From Methylobacterium tarhaniae (GTDB taxonomy: Bacteria; Pseudomonadota; Alphaproteobacteria; Rhizobiales; Beijerinckiaceae): 54,939 bases of DNA. Numbering within the stretch: the first letter of the stretch is position 1; every line of letters begins with the position of its first letter. Positions 1 through 8,427 of the stretch are shown here, in pieces. The notes under the pieces are model-generated. The model worked only from the letters and a program-made list of their open reading frames with translations. It ran no database searches and was not told where the DNA came from. The position numbers and the translations under genes are program-made. Where the stretch lies: contig NZ_LABZ01000104.1 in the NCBI RefSeq assembly GCF_001043955.1, positions 1 to 54,939 of the forward strand, in the 5' to 3' direction.

Positions 1-1
1 G

Positions 2-256
2 CAGACCGCCACCTTCTCGAATCCGGTGACGCTCACGCCCGGCGCCACCTACACGGCGTCCTACCACACCAATACGGGGCGCTACTCGCAGAGCGCCAAC
101 GGCTTCGCCAACGCCGTGACCAGCGGCCCGCTCACCGCGCCGTCCTCCGGCAACGGCGTCTACGCCTATGGCAGCTCCAGCCTGTTCCCGACCAACACCT
201 ACAACCAGACCAATTACTGGGTCGACGTCGTCTTCAACCCGTCGGCGGCGGCGTGA
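2..256 (+). CDS. DUF4082 protein, C-terminal end only
   Basis: The frame is open from the window edge and stops at TGA 254-256, leaving the last 84 residues. They read NPVTLTPGATYTASYHT, then a segment around GPLTAPSSGNGVYAYG, and end with NYWVDVVFNPSAAA. This pattern of a sandwich domain with a terminal YWVDVVF strand is that of DUF4082, found in large secreted bacterial proteins alongside Ig-like or glycoside-hydrolase domains. A type I exporter follows on the same strand, so this is probably its cargo; that link is inferred from position. The start and most of the protein lie outside the window, so size and other domains are unknown. Confidence 0.75.
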   Translation, partial: QTATFSNPVTLTPGATYTASYHTNTGRYSQSANGFANAVTSGPLTAPSSGNGVYAYGSSSLFPTNTYNQTNYWVDVVFNPSAAA

Positions 257-348
257 GCATCCGATCCGCGGCCTCGTCCCGAGGCTGCGGATGGAACGAA
301 GCAACGAAAACAGCAACGCGATCTGAACATCGCACGGGGAGAACCATC

Positions 349-648
349 ATGGTCACCGAAACCTACACGGACGGCATCAGCGAGATCACCGTGACCGGCT
401 CGATCGTCCGGGTCGACCTGATGAGCCTGTCGCCCTCCGAGCGCGACGCACACGGCAACCCGGTGCCGGTCCTGCGCCAGCGCCTGATCCTGCCGGCCGA
501 CGCCTTCGCCAACGCCGCCGACCTGATGCAGCAGGTCAAGAACAGCCTGATCGAATCCGGCGTCATCAGCCCGGGCCAGCAGCCACGCGACGCGGCGCCC
601 TTCGCCGGCGCCCGCCCGGGGCGAAACACCTCGCCGAACTTCTCCTGA
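349..648 (+). CDS. Small protein of unknown function in type I secretion locus
   Basis: This 99-residue protein starts at ATG 349, preceded by GGGGAG at 337-342 with a spacer of about six bases. It is acidic in its first third (MVTETYTDGISEITVTGSI), has no signal peptide or membrane segment, contains one predicted amphipathic helix (ADAFANAADLMQQVKNSL), and ends in a Pro/Gly/Arg-rich tail. I do not recognise a family. It lies between the putative cargo gene and the ABC exporter, 23 bases before the latter, so it is probably part of the same operon. A role as a cargo chaperone or regulator of export is a guess from position only. Confidence 0.7.
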   Translation: MVTETYTDGISEITVTGSIVRVDLMSLSPSERDAHGNPVPVLRQRLILPADAFANAADLMQQVKNSLIESGVISPGQQPRDAAPFAGARPGRNTSPNFS

Positions 649-671
649 TCCCCTCGAACCCGGGCGCCGCC

Positions 672-2822
672 GTGGATACCGGACTGCATTGCCTCGTCGC
701 CGTCGCGCGCCACCACGGCGTCGACCTCGATCCGGAGCGCCTCGCCCACGCCTATGCGGTGGGGGACGAGGCGGTCTCCCCGTCGCGCCTGACCCGCATG
801 GCACGGGAGGTCGGCCTCAGGGCCGGCCGCACCCGCCTGTCCTTCTCCGCCCTCACCGATCTCGGCGGCGCCTTCCCGGCGCTCGCGCGCCTGCGAAACG
901 GCAACTGGGTCGTCGTCACCGGCACCGACCGGCAGGCCGAGGCGCCGCGCCTCGTCGTGTTCGACCCCAAAGCCGCCAGGCACGAGCCGTTCATCCTCGA
1001 CGAACCCGCCTTCTGCGCCGCCTGGGGCGGCGAGGTGCTGCTGATGCGCCCGAAGGCGCGACGGCGCACGGCGGATGGCCGCCGCCCGTTCGGCCTCCTG
1101 TGGTTCGTACCCGAGATCCTGCGCCAGCGCCGGCTGTTCTCCGACGTGATCGTGGCGGCGCTCGCGCTCTACGCCGTCGGCCTCGCGGTGCCGCTGTTCT
1201 CGCAGCTCGTCATCGACCGGGTGCTGACCCACGAATCCTACGCGACGCTCACGGTGCTCGCCGGCGGAGTGGTGCTGGCCCTGGTCTTCGAGGCCTGCTT
1301 CACCTTCCTCCGGCGCTACCTCCTGCTCTACGCCTCGAACCGGATCGACATCCGGGTCGCGGTGAAGACCTTCGCCCATCTCCTCGGATTGCCGCTCGCC
1401 CATTTCGAGCAGGTGCCGGCGGGCATCCTGGTCAAGCACATGCAGCAGGCCTCGCGGGTGCGCGAGTTCCTGACCGGGCGGCTCCTCACCACCGCGCTCG
1501 ATGCCTGCTCGCTCCTCGTCTTCATCCCGGTGCTGCTGCTCTACAGCCCGAAGCTGACCCTGGTGGTGCTGGCCTTCACCGGCCTCGTCGCGCTCACCAT
1601 CGCGGCCCTGATCGGGCCGTTCCGGCGCCGGCTCCAGGCGCTCTACGACGCGGAGGGCGAACGCCAGGCGCTGCTCGTCGAGTCGGTCCAGGGCATGCGC
1701 ACCATCAAGTCCCTGGCGATGGAGCCGCTGCAGGGCCGCCAGTGGGAGGACGCCTCGGCCCAGGCCGTGCAGATGCGCTACGGCGTCGAGCGGATCTCGG
1801 CCATCGCGCAGGCCGCGACGGGCCTCCTGGAGAAGCTCACGAGCGTCGCGATCATCGGCCTCGGCGCGCTCGACGTGTTCGACCGCTCGATGACGGTCGG
1901 GGCGCTCGTCGCCTTCAACATGCTGGCCGGACGCGTCTCCGGGCCGCTGGTCCAGATGCTCACCATGGCGCACGAGTACCAGGAGGTCGCCCTCTCGGTA
2001 CGGATGCTCGGCGAGGTGATGAACCGGGCGCCCGAGGCGGAGGGGCCGATGGGTGGAAAAACTCGGGGCCTGTGCCCGCCGGTGCGCGGCGAGATCACCT
2101 TCGAGGACGTGCGCTTCGCCTACGGACCCGACCGGCCGCCCGCCCTCGATTCGGTGTCGTTCACCCTGGAAGCCGGCAGCATCGTGGGCGTCGTCGGGCG
2201 CAGCGGCTCGGGCAAGACCACCATCACCCGGCTGATCCAGCGGCTCTATCCCGTCCAGCAGGGGCTGGTGCGCCTCGACGGGCACGACATCCGCGAGATC
2301 GACCTCGCCCATCTGCGCCGCCAGGTCGGCGTGGTGCTCCAGGACAGCTTCCTGTTCCGCGGCACGGTGCGGGAGAACATCGCGGCGGCCAAGCCCTCGG
2401 CGAGCTTCGAAGAGATCGCCGAGGCCGCCCGCGCCGCAGGGGCCGACGAGTTCATCGAGCGGCTGCCGCGCGGCTTCGAGACGATGCTGGAGGAGAACGC
2501 CTCGAACCTCTCGGGCGGGCAGCGCCAGCGCCTCGCCATCGCCCGGGCCCTCGTCACCGATCCGCGGCTCCTGATCCTCGACGAGGCGACCAGCGCCCTC
2601 GATCCCGACAGCGAGGCGATCATCCGCCGCAACCTGCGCCGGATCGCCCGGGGCCGCACGGTGCTGATCGTCTCGCACCGCCTCGCCACCCTGGTCGACG
2701 CCAACGCGATCCTGGTGATCGACGGCGGGCGCCTCGTCGCGACCGGGCGGCACGACCAGCTGCTGACCTCCTGCACGACCTACCGCCACCTGTGGAACCA
2801 GCAGACGAGGCAGGCCGCATGA
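672..2822 (+). CDS. Type I secretion ABC exporter with degenerate C39 domain
   Basis: This 716-residue HlyB/LapB-type exporter is the inner-membrane motor of a type I secretion system. Residues 1-125 form a C39-like domain; the usual catalytic Cys is Thr3 (DTGLHCL) and the usual His is Asn78 (NGNWVVV), while Asp98 remains, so it should bind cargo rather than cleave it. Residues of about 150-430 are the membrane domain. The ATPase half has Walker A GRSGSGKTT near 508-516, the signature LSGGQRQR near 613-620, Walker B LLILDEATSALD and the switch His in VLIVSHR. The start is GTG 672. The stop overlaps the ATG of the HlyD gene, which indicates translational coupling. Confidence 0.93.
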   Translation: MDTGLHCLVAVARHHGVDLDPERLAHAYAVGDEAVSPSRLTRMAREVGLRAGRTRLSFSALTDLGGAFPALARLRNGNWVVVTGTDRQAEAPRLVVFDPKAARHEPFILDEPAFCAAWGGEVLLMRPKARRRTADGRRPFGLLWFVPEILRQRRLFSDVIVAALALYAVGLAVPLFSQLVIDRVLTHESYATLTVLAGGVVLALVFEACFTFLRRYLLLYASNRIDIRVAVKTFAHLLGLPLAHFEQVPAGILVKHMQQASRVREFLTGRLLTTALDACSLLVFIPVLLLYSPKLTLVVLAFTGLVALTIAALIGPFRRRLQALYDAEGERQALLVESVQGMRTIKSLAMEPLQGRQWEDASAQAVQMRYGVERISAIAQAATGLLEKLTSVAIIGLGALDVFDRSMTVGALVAFNMLAGRVSGPLVQMLTMAHEYQEVALSVRMLGEVMNRAPEAEGPMGGKTRGLCPPVRGEITFEDVRFAYGPDRPPALDSVSFTLEAGSIVGVVGRSGSGKTTITRLIQRLYPVQQGLVRLDGHDIREIDLAHLRRQVGVVLQDSFLFRGTVRENIAAAKPSASFEEIAEAARAAGADEFIERLPRGFETMLEENASNLSGGQRQRLAIARALVTDPRLLILDEATSALDPDSEAIIRRNLRRIARGRTVLIVSHRLATLVDANAILVIDGGRLVATGRHDQLLTSCTTYRHLWNQQTRQAA

Positions 2823-4348
2823 GCGCCCCCAAGTCCCAGGGTAGTCCCAAGTCCCAGGATATTACCAAGTCCCGGGATGATCCCGGGCCGCAGGCCGATC
2901 CCGACGAGACCGCCCGGCCGCCCCTCGCCGCCGTGCCGGACCGGGACCCCGCCTCCGGTCCGGCCCCCGCCAAGGCGCCGCCCCGCGGCGAGGTGGTGAT
3001 GCTGCCCTCCCGGCGCCGGCCGGCGGTCGTCTCGGATTTCCAGCCCGACGCCCTGGCGGTCGAGGAGCGGGCGCCGCCGCGGGTCGCCCGGGCGACGCTC
3101 TACGCCGTCGCCGCCCTGCTGGCGACCGGCGTCGCCTGGTCGTGCCTGTCGGAGATCGACGAGGTGGCGAGCGCGCGGGGCCGCCTCGTCACCACGGTGC
3201 CGAACATCGTCGTCCAGCCGCTGGAGACGGCGGCGATCCGCTCGATCGCCGTCGCGGTCGGCCAGTCGGTCAAGGCCGGCGAGACGCTGGCGGTGCTCGA
3301 CCCGACCTTCAGCGAGGCCGACGTGCAGCAGCTCACCGCCCGGCTCGCCGCGGCGGAGGCCCTCGTGGCCCGGCTGGAGGCCGAGTTCGACGAGCGCGAG
3401 GTCGCCTTCGACATGGCCCGCCCCGAGCAGGCGCTCGAGGCCCGCCTCGCCCGCCAGCGAAAAGCGCTCCGCGAGAGCCGCCTGCGCGGCCTCGACGAGG
3501 AGCTGGCCCGGGCCGAATCGAGCCTCAACCGCAACCGACGCGAGGAGGCGGTGCTGCTCGCCCGCCTCGACGGATTGCGGGAGATCGAGGGGATGCGCAC
3601 CACGCTCCTGGAGCAGCAGATCGGCTCGAAGCTCAACCTGCTCCAGACCCGCGACGCCCGCCTCGACGTCGAGGCCTCGCTGGTGCGCACCCGCGGCGCG
3701 CAAGTGGAGGCGCGCCACGACCTCGCCAAGGCGACGGCGCAGCGCCAGGCCTTCCTCGACGAGACCGGCCGCACCGTGCTCGAAGCCCTGGCGGAGGCGC
3801 GCGAGAAGCGCACCGTCGCGGCCGAGGAACTGCGCAAGGCGACCCTGCGCCGCCAGCTCGTGACGCTGACGGCCCCCGCCGACGGCATCGTGCTCGATGT
3901 CGCCCAGCGCGGCGCCGGCTCGGTGGCGAAGCAGGCCGAACCGCTCTTCACCCTGGTGCCGGCGGGCAGCCCGCTGGAGGCCGAGGTGATGATCCATCCC
4001 CGCGACATCGGCCACGTCGCCGCGGGCCAGACGGCCCGGGTGAAGCTCGACGCCTTCCCGTTCCAGAAGCACGGGACGGTCACGGGCCACGTCCGCACGG
4101 TGAGCCGCGACGCCTTCCCCTCCGACGCGGAGGGACGCGGCAATCCCGGGCCGGGCCAGCCCCCTGCCCTGTTCTACCGCGCCCGCATCAGCCTCGACGA
4201 CACGGCTTTGCGCGCCCTGCCCTCGGGCGCCGGCCTGATCCCCGGCATGGCGGTGCAGGGCGAGGTCCAGGTCGGGCAGAAGCGGGTGATCGCGTACTTC
4301 CTGTATCCGCTGATGCAGGTGGCGGATGAGGGAATCCGGGAGCCCTGA
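2819..4348 (+). CDS. HlyD-family type I secretion periplasmic adaptor
   Basis: This 509-residue membrane-fusion protein should bridge the ABC exporter and an outer-membrane TolC-type channel; no TolC gene is in the window. The N-terminal 90 residues are cytosolic, Pro- and Arg-rich and longer than usual, and include a threefold six-residue repeat (PKSQGS, PKSQDI, TKSRDD). One membrane helix follows (ATLYAVAALLATGVAW, about 95-112), then a lipoyl-like half, a long charged coiled coil from about 165 to 350, and a beta-rich C-terminus with the segment VMIHPRDIGHVAAGQ. The ATG at 2819 overlaps the stop of the exporter gene (ATGA). The family is clear; the cargo is not. Confidence 0.92.
   Translation: MSAPKSQGSPKSQDITKSRDDPGPQADPDETARPPLAAVPDRDPASGPAPAKAPPRGEVVMLPSRRRPAVVSDFQPDALAVEERAPPRVARATLYAVAALLATGVAWSCLSEIDEVASARGRLVTTVPNIVVQPLETAAIRSIAVAVGQSVKAGETLAVLDPTFSEADVQQLTARLAAAEALVARLEAEFDEREVAFDMARPEQALEARLARQRKALRESRLRGLDEELARAESSLNRNRREEAVLLARLDGLREIEGMRTTLLEQQIGSKLNLLQTRDARLDVEASLVRTRGAQVEARHDLAKATAQRQAFLDETGRTVLEALAEAREKRTVAAEELRKATLRRQLVTLTAPADGIVLDVAQRGAGSVAKQAEPLFTLVPAGSPLEAEVMIHPRDIGHVAAGQTARVKLDAFPFQKHGTVTGHVRTVSRDAFPSDAEGRGNPGPGQPPALFYRARISLDDTALRALPSGAGLIPGMAVQGEVQVGQKRVIAYFLYPLMQVADEGIREP
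2828..2881. repeat. 18-nt tandem repeat in hlyD-like gene
   Basis: Three head-to-tail 18-base units begin at 2828, 2846 and 2864. The first two share CCCAAGTCCCAGG and the third is ACCAAGTCCCGGGATGAT. The unit length is a multiple of three, so the adaptor reading frame is kept and six-residue units are added to its cytosolic tail. Confidence 0.85.
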
Positions 4349-4981
4349 GGGGGTGACCGTGCCGGGCGCGTCATTGCCGCCAAGCGGTGCGACCGTCGCC
4401 ACGGCTCACGCCCCGCCTCCGGTCATGCGCCCTCCCCGCCCTGGACGCCTGAAGCGACGCGGAAGAGAGCCGGGGCAAAGCGGAGCTTACGGCAGGTTGA
4501 CCGCGCGCGATCAGCCGTCCCCGGTCAACCCTCTCCCTGTGCGCAGGGCGAGACGCTGGCGGGCGAGATCGTCGTTGTCGACGATCGCGTCGCTGCACGC
4601 CTCGGGGTCGCACAGGCTTTCGGACAGGGCGCGATGCCGACGGTCGAAAGACAACGATCTTCGGTCCCGTTCTCGAATTCTCGCCACGCCCGAGATCCCG
4701 GACTTCGGGGCCTGGCGTCGAAAAATTCGAGGTGAATCAAGGGTCTGATGCGTCAGCAGCTTGGGCCATTGGTATTCGTTGCTCACCGGCTTCGCGGTCC
4801 CTTGCGGATGGAACGAGGCGGCCATCGCTGTGGCGCGGATCCCCCTCTCCGGGCGATCCCGCGCTTGAAGATCCGGCCGTAAGATCAGGTGTTTGGACGC
4901 AGCTTCGACTGGACCGGGCGATCGCGCCCGGCATAGAGGGTCCCTCGCCGCCCAAGGCGGTCCGCGTCGCGGGCGGCAAGC
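4349..4981. other. Gene-free stretch between convergent secretion and flippase genes
   Basis: These 633 bases lie between the 3' ends of the HlyD gene and the minus-strand flippase gene. The open frames here (for example 4511-4825 minus and 4326-4748 plus) have low-complexity or Arg-rich translations, no good ribosome binding site and no recognisable family. One perfect hairpin is visible at 4567-4586, GATCGTCG-TTGT-CGACGATC, without a T-run. The stretch could be an eroded gene or a terminator region; I see nothing more in it. Confidence 0.6.
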
Positions 4982-6451
4982 CTACCGCCCGACCCGCACC
5001 ACCCGCGCCCGCAGCATCACCATCATCGGCCGGATCGTCTCGCGGACATGCCCGGCCACCGGATGGTCGAGGAGCAGCATGGCGACGAGCCAGGCGCCGG
5101 CGCCGCCGAACCCGGCGAGCACGCCCTGCGGGATGGTGAGGGCGAAGCCGCGGCCGGACAGGGCGATGACGGCGAGCGGCGGCAGGGCCGTCGCGACCGT
5201 GACGAGGGCGCTGATCCGGATCGCGCCGAGGAAGTCGCGGAGGCTGAACGGCACCCGGCGGCGGATGAAGTAGAGGGCGATCCCGACCTGGAGCGGCACG
5301 GTGATGAACTGGGTCGCCGCCACCGCGAGCGGCCCTCCGGAAGCCGCCGCGGCGATGATGGCGGCGCTCGGCGGCAGGCCGATCAGGCTCGCCGTCAGGG
5401 TGTCGCGCAGGCCGCCGCTCGCCAGGAGCACGGGATAGGTCAGCATCGCCGGGAAGGTCAGCATCGAGGCGAGCGACAGCACCTGGACGATCGGCACGCT
5501 GGCGAGCCACTGCGAGCCGAGCAGCACCAGCACCACCGGCTGGGCGATGAGCGCCAGGAGCAGGGCCACCGGCCAGAGCACCGCCGTGATGTTGCCGATC
5601 GAGGCGAGATAGGTCGGCGCCAGCGCCCGCCCGTCGCGCCGGTCGGCGGCGAACATCGGCAGGATCACCGAGCCGAGGCTGCCGAGGATCATCCTGTCGG
5701 GAAGCTGGCTCACCACCTGCGCCCGGCCGTAGAGGCCGACGAGGTCGGGCCCGCCGACGCGGCCGAGGAGGAAGATCGGCAGGAGGTCGTAGGCGCGGTT
5801 CAGGAGCGTCGTCACGCTGGAGAAGCCGCCGATCGCCAGGGCCGTGCGCCAGCCCTGCAGGCTGGGCCGGTAGACCCCCGGCTCCGGCCGGCAGGCGAGG
5901 CTCAGGGCCACCGTGGCGGCCGCGCTCGCGACCATGGCCCAGGCGAAGCTCATCGCCCCGAATCCGAGGAGCGCCAGCGCGACCAGCACCACCGCGTAGG
6001 TCAGGCAGGTGCCGACATTGACCCACATCAGGGAGGCGAACTGGAAGTCCCGGCGCATCAGGGCCGTCAGGGGTCCGGAGAACGGCACCAGCAGGAAGCT
6101 CAGGGCCAGCACCCGCAGGTAGGATTCGAGCAGGGGCTGGCCGTAGAGCCGGGCCCACAGCCCGGCCGAGCCGAACAGCACCACCGCGAAGAAGGCCGAC
6201 AGGGCGAGGAGCACCGTGAAGGCGGTGCGGGCGCTCTGCTGCGAGGTCGTCGGTTCGTGGATGATGTAGTTGGTGGTGCCGAAATCGCGCATGCCGTCGA
6301 TGACCTGCACCAGCGCGACCCCGAGCATCGACAGGCCGACCTCCTCCGGGGTGAGCAGGCGCGAGACCAGGGCGGTCTGGCACAGGGTAATCGTGAGGAC
6401 GAGGTAGCGCTCGCCCGAGACCAGCAGGACAGCGCGCTTGACGAGGCTCAT
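4982..6451 (-). CDS. Wzx-type polysaccharide flippase
   Basis: This 489-residue integral membrane protein of the oligosaccharide flippase (MATE/PST) superfamily would move lipid-linked glycan units across the inner membrane. It shows about 12-14 hydrophobic helices throughout, a basic start (MSLVKRAVLLVSGERYLV), the family-typical early segment LVSRLLTPEEVGLSMLG, and the phrase RRDFQFASLMWVNVG after helix 4. The ATG at 6451 is preceded by AAGGA seven bases upstream on the coding strand, and it fits the family start better than longer in-frame extensions. The gene is followed downstream only by the gene-free stretch. GT2 and NeuD-type genes lie upstream on the same strand, making a three-gene surface-glycan operon. 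Confidence 0.88.
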   Translation of the reverse strand: MSLVKRAVLLVSGERYLVLTITLCQTALVSRLLTPEEVGLSMLGVALVQVIDGMRDFGTTNYIIHEPTTSQQSARTAFTVLLALSAFFAVVLFGSAGLWARLYGQPLLESYLRVLALSFLLVPFSGPLTALMRRDFQFASLMWVNVGTCLTYAVVLVALALLGFGAMSFAWAMVASAAATVALSLACRPEPGVYRPSLQGWRTALAIGGFSSVTTLLNRAYDLLPIFLLGRVGGPDLVGLYGRAQVVSQLPDRMILGSLGSVILPMFAADRRDGRALAPTYLASIGNITAVLWPVALLLALIAQPVVLVLLGSQWLASVPIVQVLSLASMLTFPAMLTYPVLLASGGLRDTLTASLIGLPPSAAIIAAAASGGPLAVAATQFITVPLQVGIALYFIRRRVPFSLRDFLGAIRISALVTVATALPPLAVIALSGRGFALTIPQGVLAGFGGAGAWLVAMLLLDHPVAGHVRETIRPMMVMLRARVVRVGR

Positions 6452-6515
6452 CAAGAATTCCTTGGGGGTTGGACATTCCCTGTGGTCGGAACCGTGTCGT
6501 GGAGGCGCGGGCGGA

Positions 6516-7415
6516 TCAGGGCGAGCCGGCGAGCGCCCCCGGCGCCGGCCAGGCCCGGGCCGCCCGCCAGACGCGGACGAGGGCCGCGAGGTAGCGCGCC
6601 GGATCGAGGCCGGGGACGCAGTCCCGCGCCAGCACCAGCCGCGCCTCGGCCGGCCGGCCGAGATCGGCGAGCCGCCGGGCATGGTCGAGCAGCAGCCGGT
6701 TGCGGCAGCGGCGCGCGGAGGGCACGAGCTCGGCCGGCACCGCGCCCTCGCCGAGGAGCCTCGCCAGGGTGGCGGCCAGGAGCGGCGATGCCGGCACGCG
6801 CCGCGACGGCGCCGACGGCGCCAGCACCGCCGTCGGCCGGGCGACGTAGCGAAACAGCCCCTGCAGGGCGAGGCGGCCCCACAGGTCGAGCTCCGGCCCG
6901 CCGCCGCACCGGCACGGGAACAGCCCGGCATCGATCGCCGCCGCCCGCTCGATCAGCGCGGCGCTCGCCCGCAGCGGCGCGGCCCCGATCCGAAGCGCGA
7001 AGTCGAACGGGTCGGAGATGCGGCCCGACGGGACGCTCATCGGCAGGAGCGGCCGGCCGGCCTCCCCCAGGAGAGGATTGCCGAACACCGCGACGGCGTC
7101 GCCGAAGCGGGTCGCGGCGACGAGCTCGGCAAGGTGATCCTCCCGCCACGCATCGCCGGGATCGAGGAAGGCCACCCACTCGGCCCGGGCCGCCGTCACG
7201 CCGCGGTTGCGGGCGGCGCTGCGCCCGGCGCTCTCGCCGCGCAAGGCGCGCACCCGCGGGTCGGCGGCGAGGGACGCGGCCTCGGCCGCCCCGTCGCCGA
7301 CCGCCAGCACCTCGTAATCGCCGAAGGTCTGGTCGCGCAGGGACGCCAAGGCCGGCCCGACGGGCAGGCCCACCCGGAGCGGCAGCACGACCGAGACGCG
7401 GGGGGAGCCGCGCAT
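6516..7415 (-). CDS. Family 2 glycosyltransferase
   Basis: This 299-residue GT-A fold enzyme begins MRGSPRVSVVLPLRVG and has the family-2 layout: SLRDQTFGDYEVLAVGDG (nucleotide-binding half), AGRSAARNRGVTAARAEW, and FLDPGDAW at the position of the DxD metal site. The second Asp is present (D-P-G-D), so the site looks usable. The C-terminal third is Ala/Arg-rich and unassigned. I chose ATG 7415 because a GGGGG stretch lies about ten bases upstream; a TTG at 7424 overlapping the stop of the upstream acyltransferase gene is the alternative. Donor and acceptor sugars cannot be read from the sequence. Confidence 0.82.
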   Translation of the reverse strand: MRGSPRVSVVLPLRVGLPVGPALASLRDQTFGDYEVLAVGDGAAEAASLAADPRVRALRGESAGRSAARNRGVTAARAEWVAFLDPGDAWREDHLAELVAATRFGDAVAVFGNPLLGEAGRPLLPMSVPSGRISDPFDFALRIGAAPLRASAALIERAAAIDAGLFPCRCGGGPELDLWGRLALQGLFRYVARPTAVLAPSAPSRRVPASPLLAATLARLLGEGAVPAELVPSARRCRNRLLLDHARRLADLGRPAEARLVLARDCVPGLDPARYLAALVRVWRAARAWPAPGALAGSP

Positions 7416-7420
7416 GGCGC

Positions 7421-8083
7421 TCAAGCCCCCATCCGCAGGAGGCGGGCGGGGTTGCCCACCACCGTCGCCCCCGCCGGCACGTCGCGCAGGACCACGGCCC
7501 CGAGGCCGACGAGCGCCCGCTCGCCGATCGCCACGCGCTGGCGCAGGGCGCTGCCCGCCCCGACGTAGCAGGACCGCCCGAGGCGCACGAAGCCGCTGAC
7601 GACGCAGCCCGGCGCGAGCACCGCCCCGTCCTCGATCACCGTGTCGTGCCCGACGATTGCGCCGGGCCCGACGGCGACGTGCAGGCCCGCGACGACGTTG
7701 CCGGCGACGCTGGCGCCGGCGTGGATGCAGGTCCCGGGACCGAGCACCGCCCGCGACGAGACCGCGGCGCCGGCATGGATCAGGGTGGCGAAGCGCCGAG
7801 GGTCGAGCCCGGTCCCGGCGACGATCGCCAGCCGCTCGCGGTGGCTGGCCTCGCTGCCGATGGCGTTGACGAAGGCCGCCTCGGGATCCTCGGCGAGGCG
7901 CCGTGCCTCGGCGAGGCGCCCGAGCACAGGCAGCCCGGCGACGCGGTCGCCCTCGGGCCTCGCATCGTCGAGGAAGCCTGCCACCCGCCAGGGTGCCGGC
8001 CGGGGGCCGGACAGGCTCTCGACGAGGTCCAGGATGTCGAGGGCGTTGCCGCCGGTGCCGAGGATGATCAGGGGGCGTTGCAT
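7421..8083 (-). CDS. NeuD/PglD-type sugar O- or N-acyltransferase
   Basis: This 220-residue protein has the two-part architecture of NeuD/PglD acyltransferases. An N-terminal Rossmann-like domain (LIILGTGGNALDILDLVESL; substrate side) leads into a left-handed beta helix of hexapeptide repeats from about residue 95 to the end (for example VLGPGTCIHAGASVAGNVV and VGPGAIVGHDTVIEDGAVL). The His in IVGHDTVIEDG fits the usual active-site base. Such enzymes acetylate sialic-acid-like or bacillosamine-type sugars from acetyl-CoA. It is first in a minus-strand operon with the GT2 and the flippase, five bases from the GT2 start, so it probably decorates a surface glycan precursor. Confidence 0.87.
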   Translation of the reverse strand: MQRPLIILGTGGNALDILDLVESLSGPRPAPWRVAGFLDDARPEGDRVAGLPVLGRLAEARRLAEDPEAAFVNAIGSEASHRERLAIVAGTGLDPRRFATLIHAGAAVSSRAVLGPGTCIHAGASVAGNVVAGLHVAVGPGAIVGHDTVIEDGAVLAPGCVVSGFVRLGRSCYVGAGSALRQRVAIGERALVGLGAVVLRDVPAGATVVGNPARLLRMGA

Positions 8084-8337
8084 GGCTGTGCCGAAGCTGG
8101 GCCGGGTCGTGCCGCGGCTCCCATCAGGCTAGCCGGCCCTGTCCGCAGGGTAAGCGTCGCAATCGTCGGCGACGGGGCCTCCGAAAGGTGTAAACCCGCC
8201 CGCCCTTCTGGGCAGAAGCGCCGCCGAATTCCGCCGCTCCCGCGGGAGGATACAGCCCCTAGGCTGCTCGACGACCATCACGCGGCGCGGGAACGCCACT
8301 CGCGCGCGAAACGACATCTCGGGAGCATACCCGCCCA

Positions 8338-8427
8338 ATGACGAGCGCCTCCAGGACGAACGCCTCCATGACGAGCGCCTCCGTGACGAGCGCCTCCAGG
8401 ACGAACGGCCTCGGGACGACCGACCCG
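8338..8427. repeat. 15-nt tandem repeat duplicating a start-codon segment
   Basis: Six 15-base units precede ATG 8428, with the pattern (A/G)(T/G)GACGA(G/A)CGCCTCC; units begin at 8338, 8353, 8368, 8383, 8398 and 8413, the last two more diverged. The first 15 bases of the family core at 8428 (ATGACGGTCGCCTAT) fit the same unit. The array therefore supplies in-frame ATGs at 8338 and 8368 and a GTG at 8383, and encodes five-residue units such as MTSAS and RTNAS. Confidence 0.9.

Noticed and set aside
4511..4825. Possible 104-residue minus-strand gene in the gap after the secretion locus
   Set aside because: No ribosome binding site, no recognisable family and atypical composition; it could be a gene remnant but cannot be supported.
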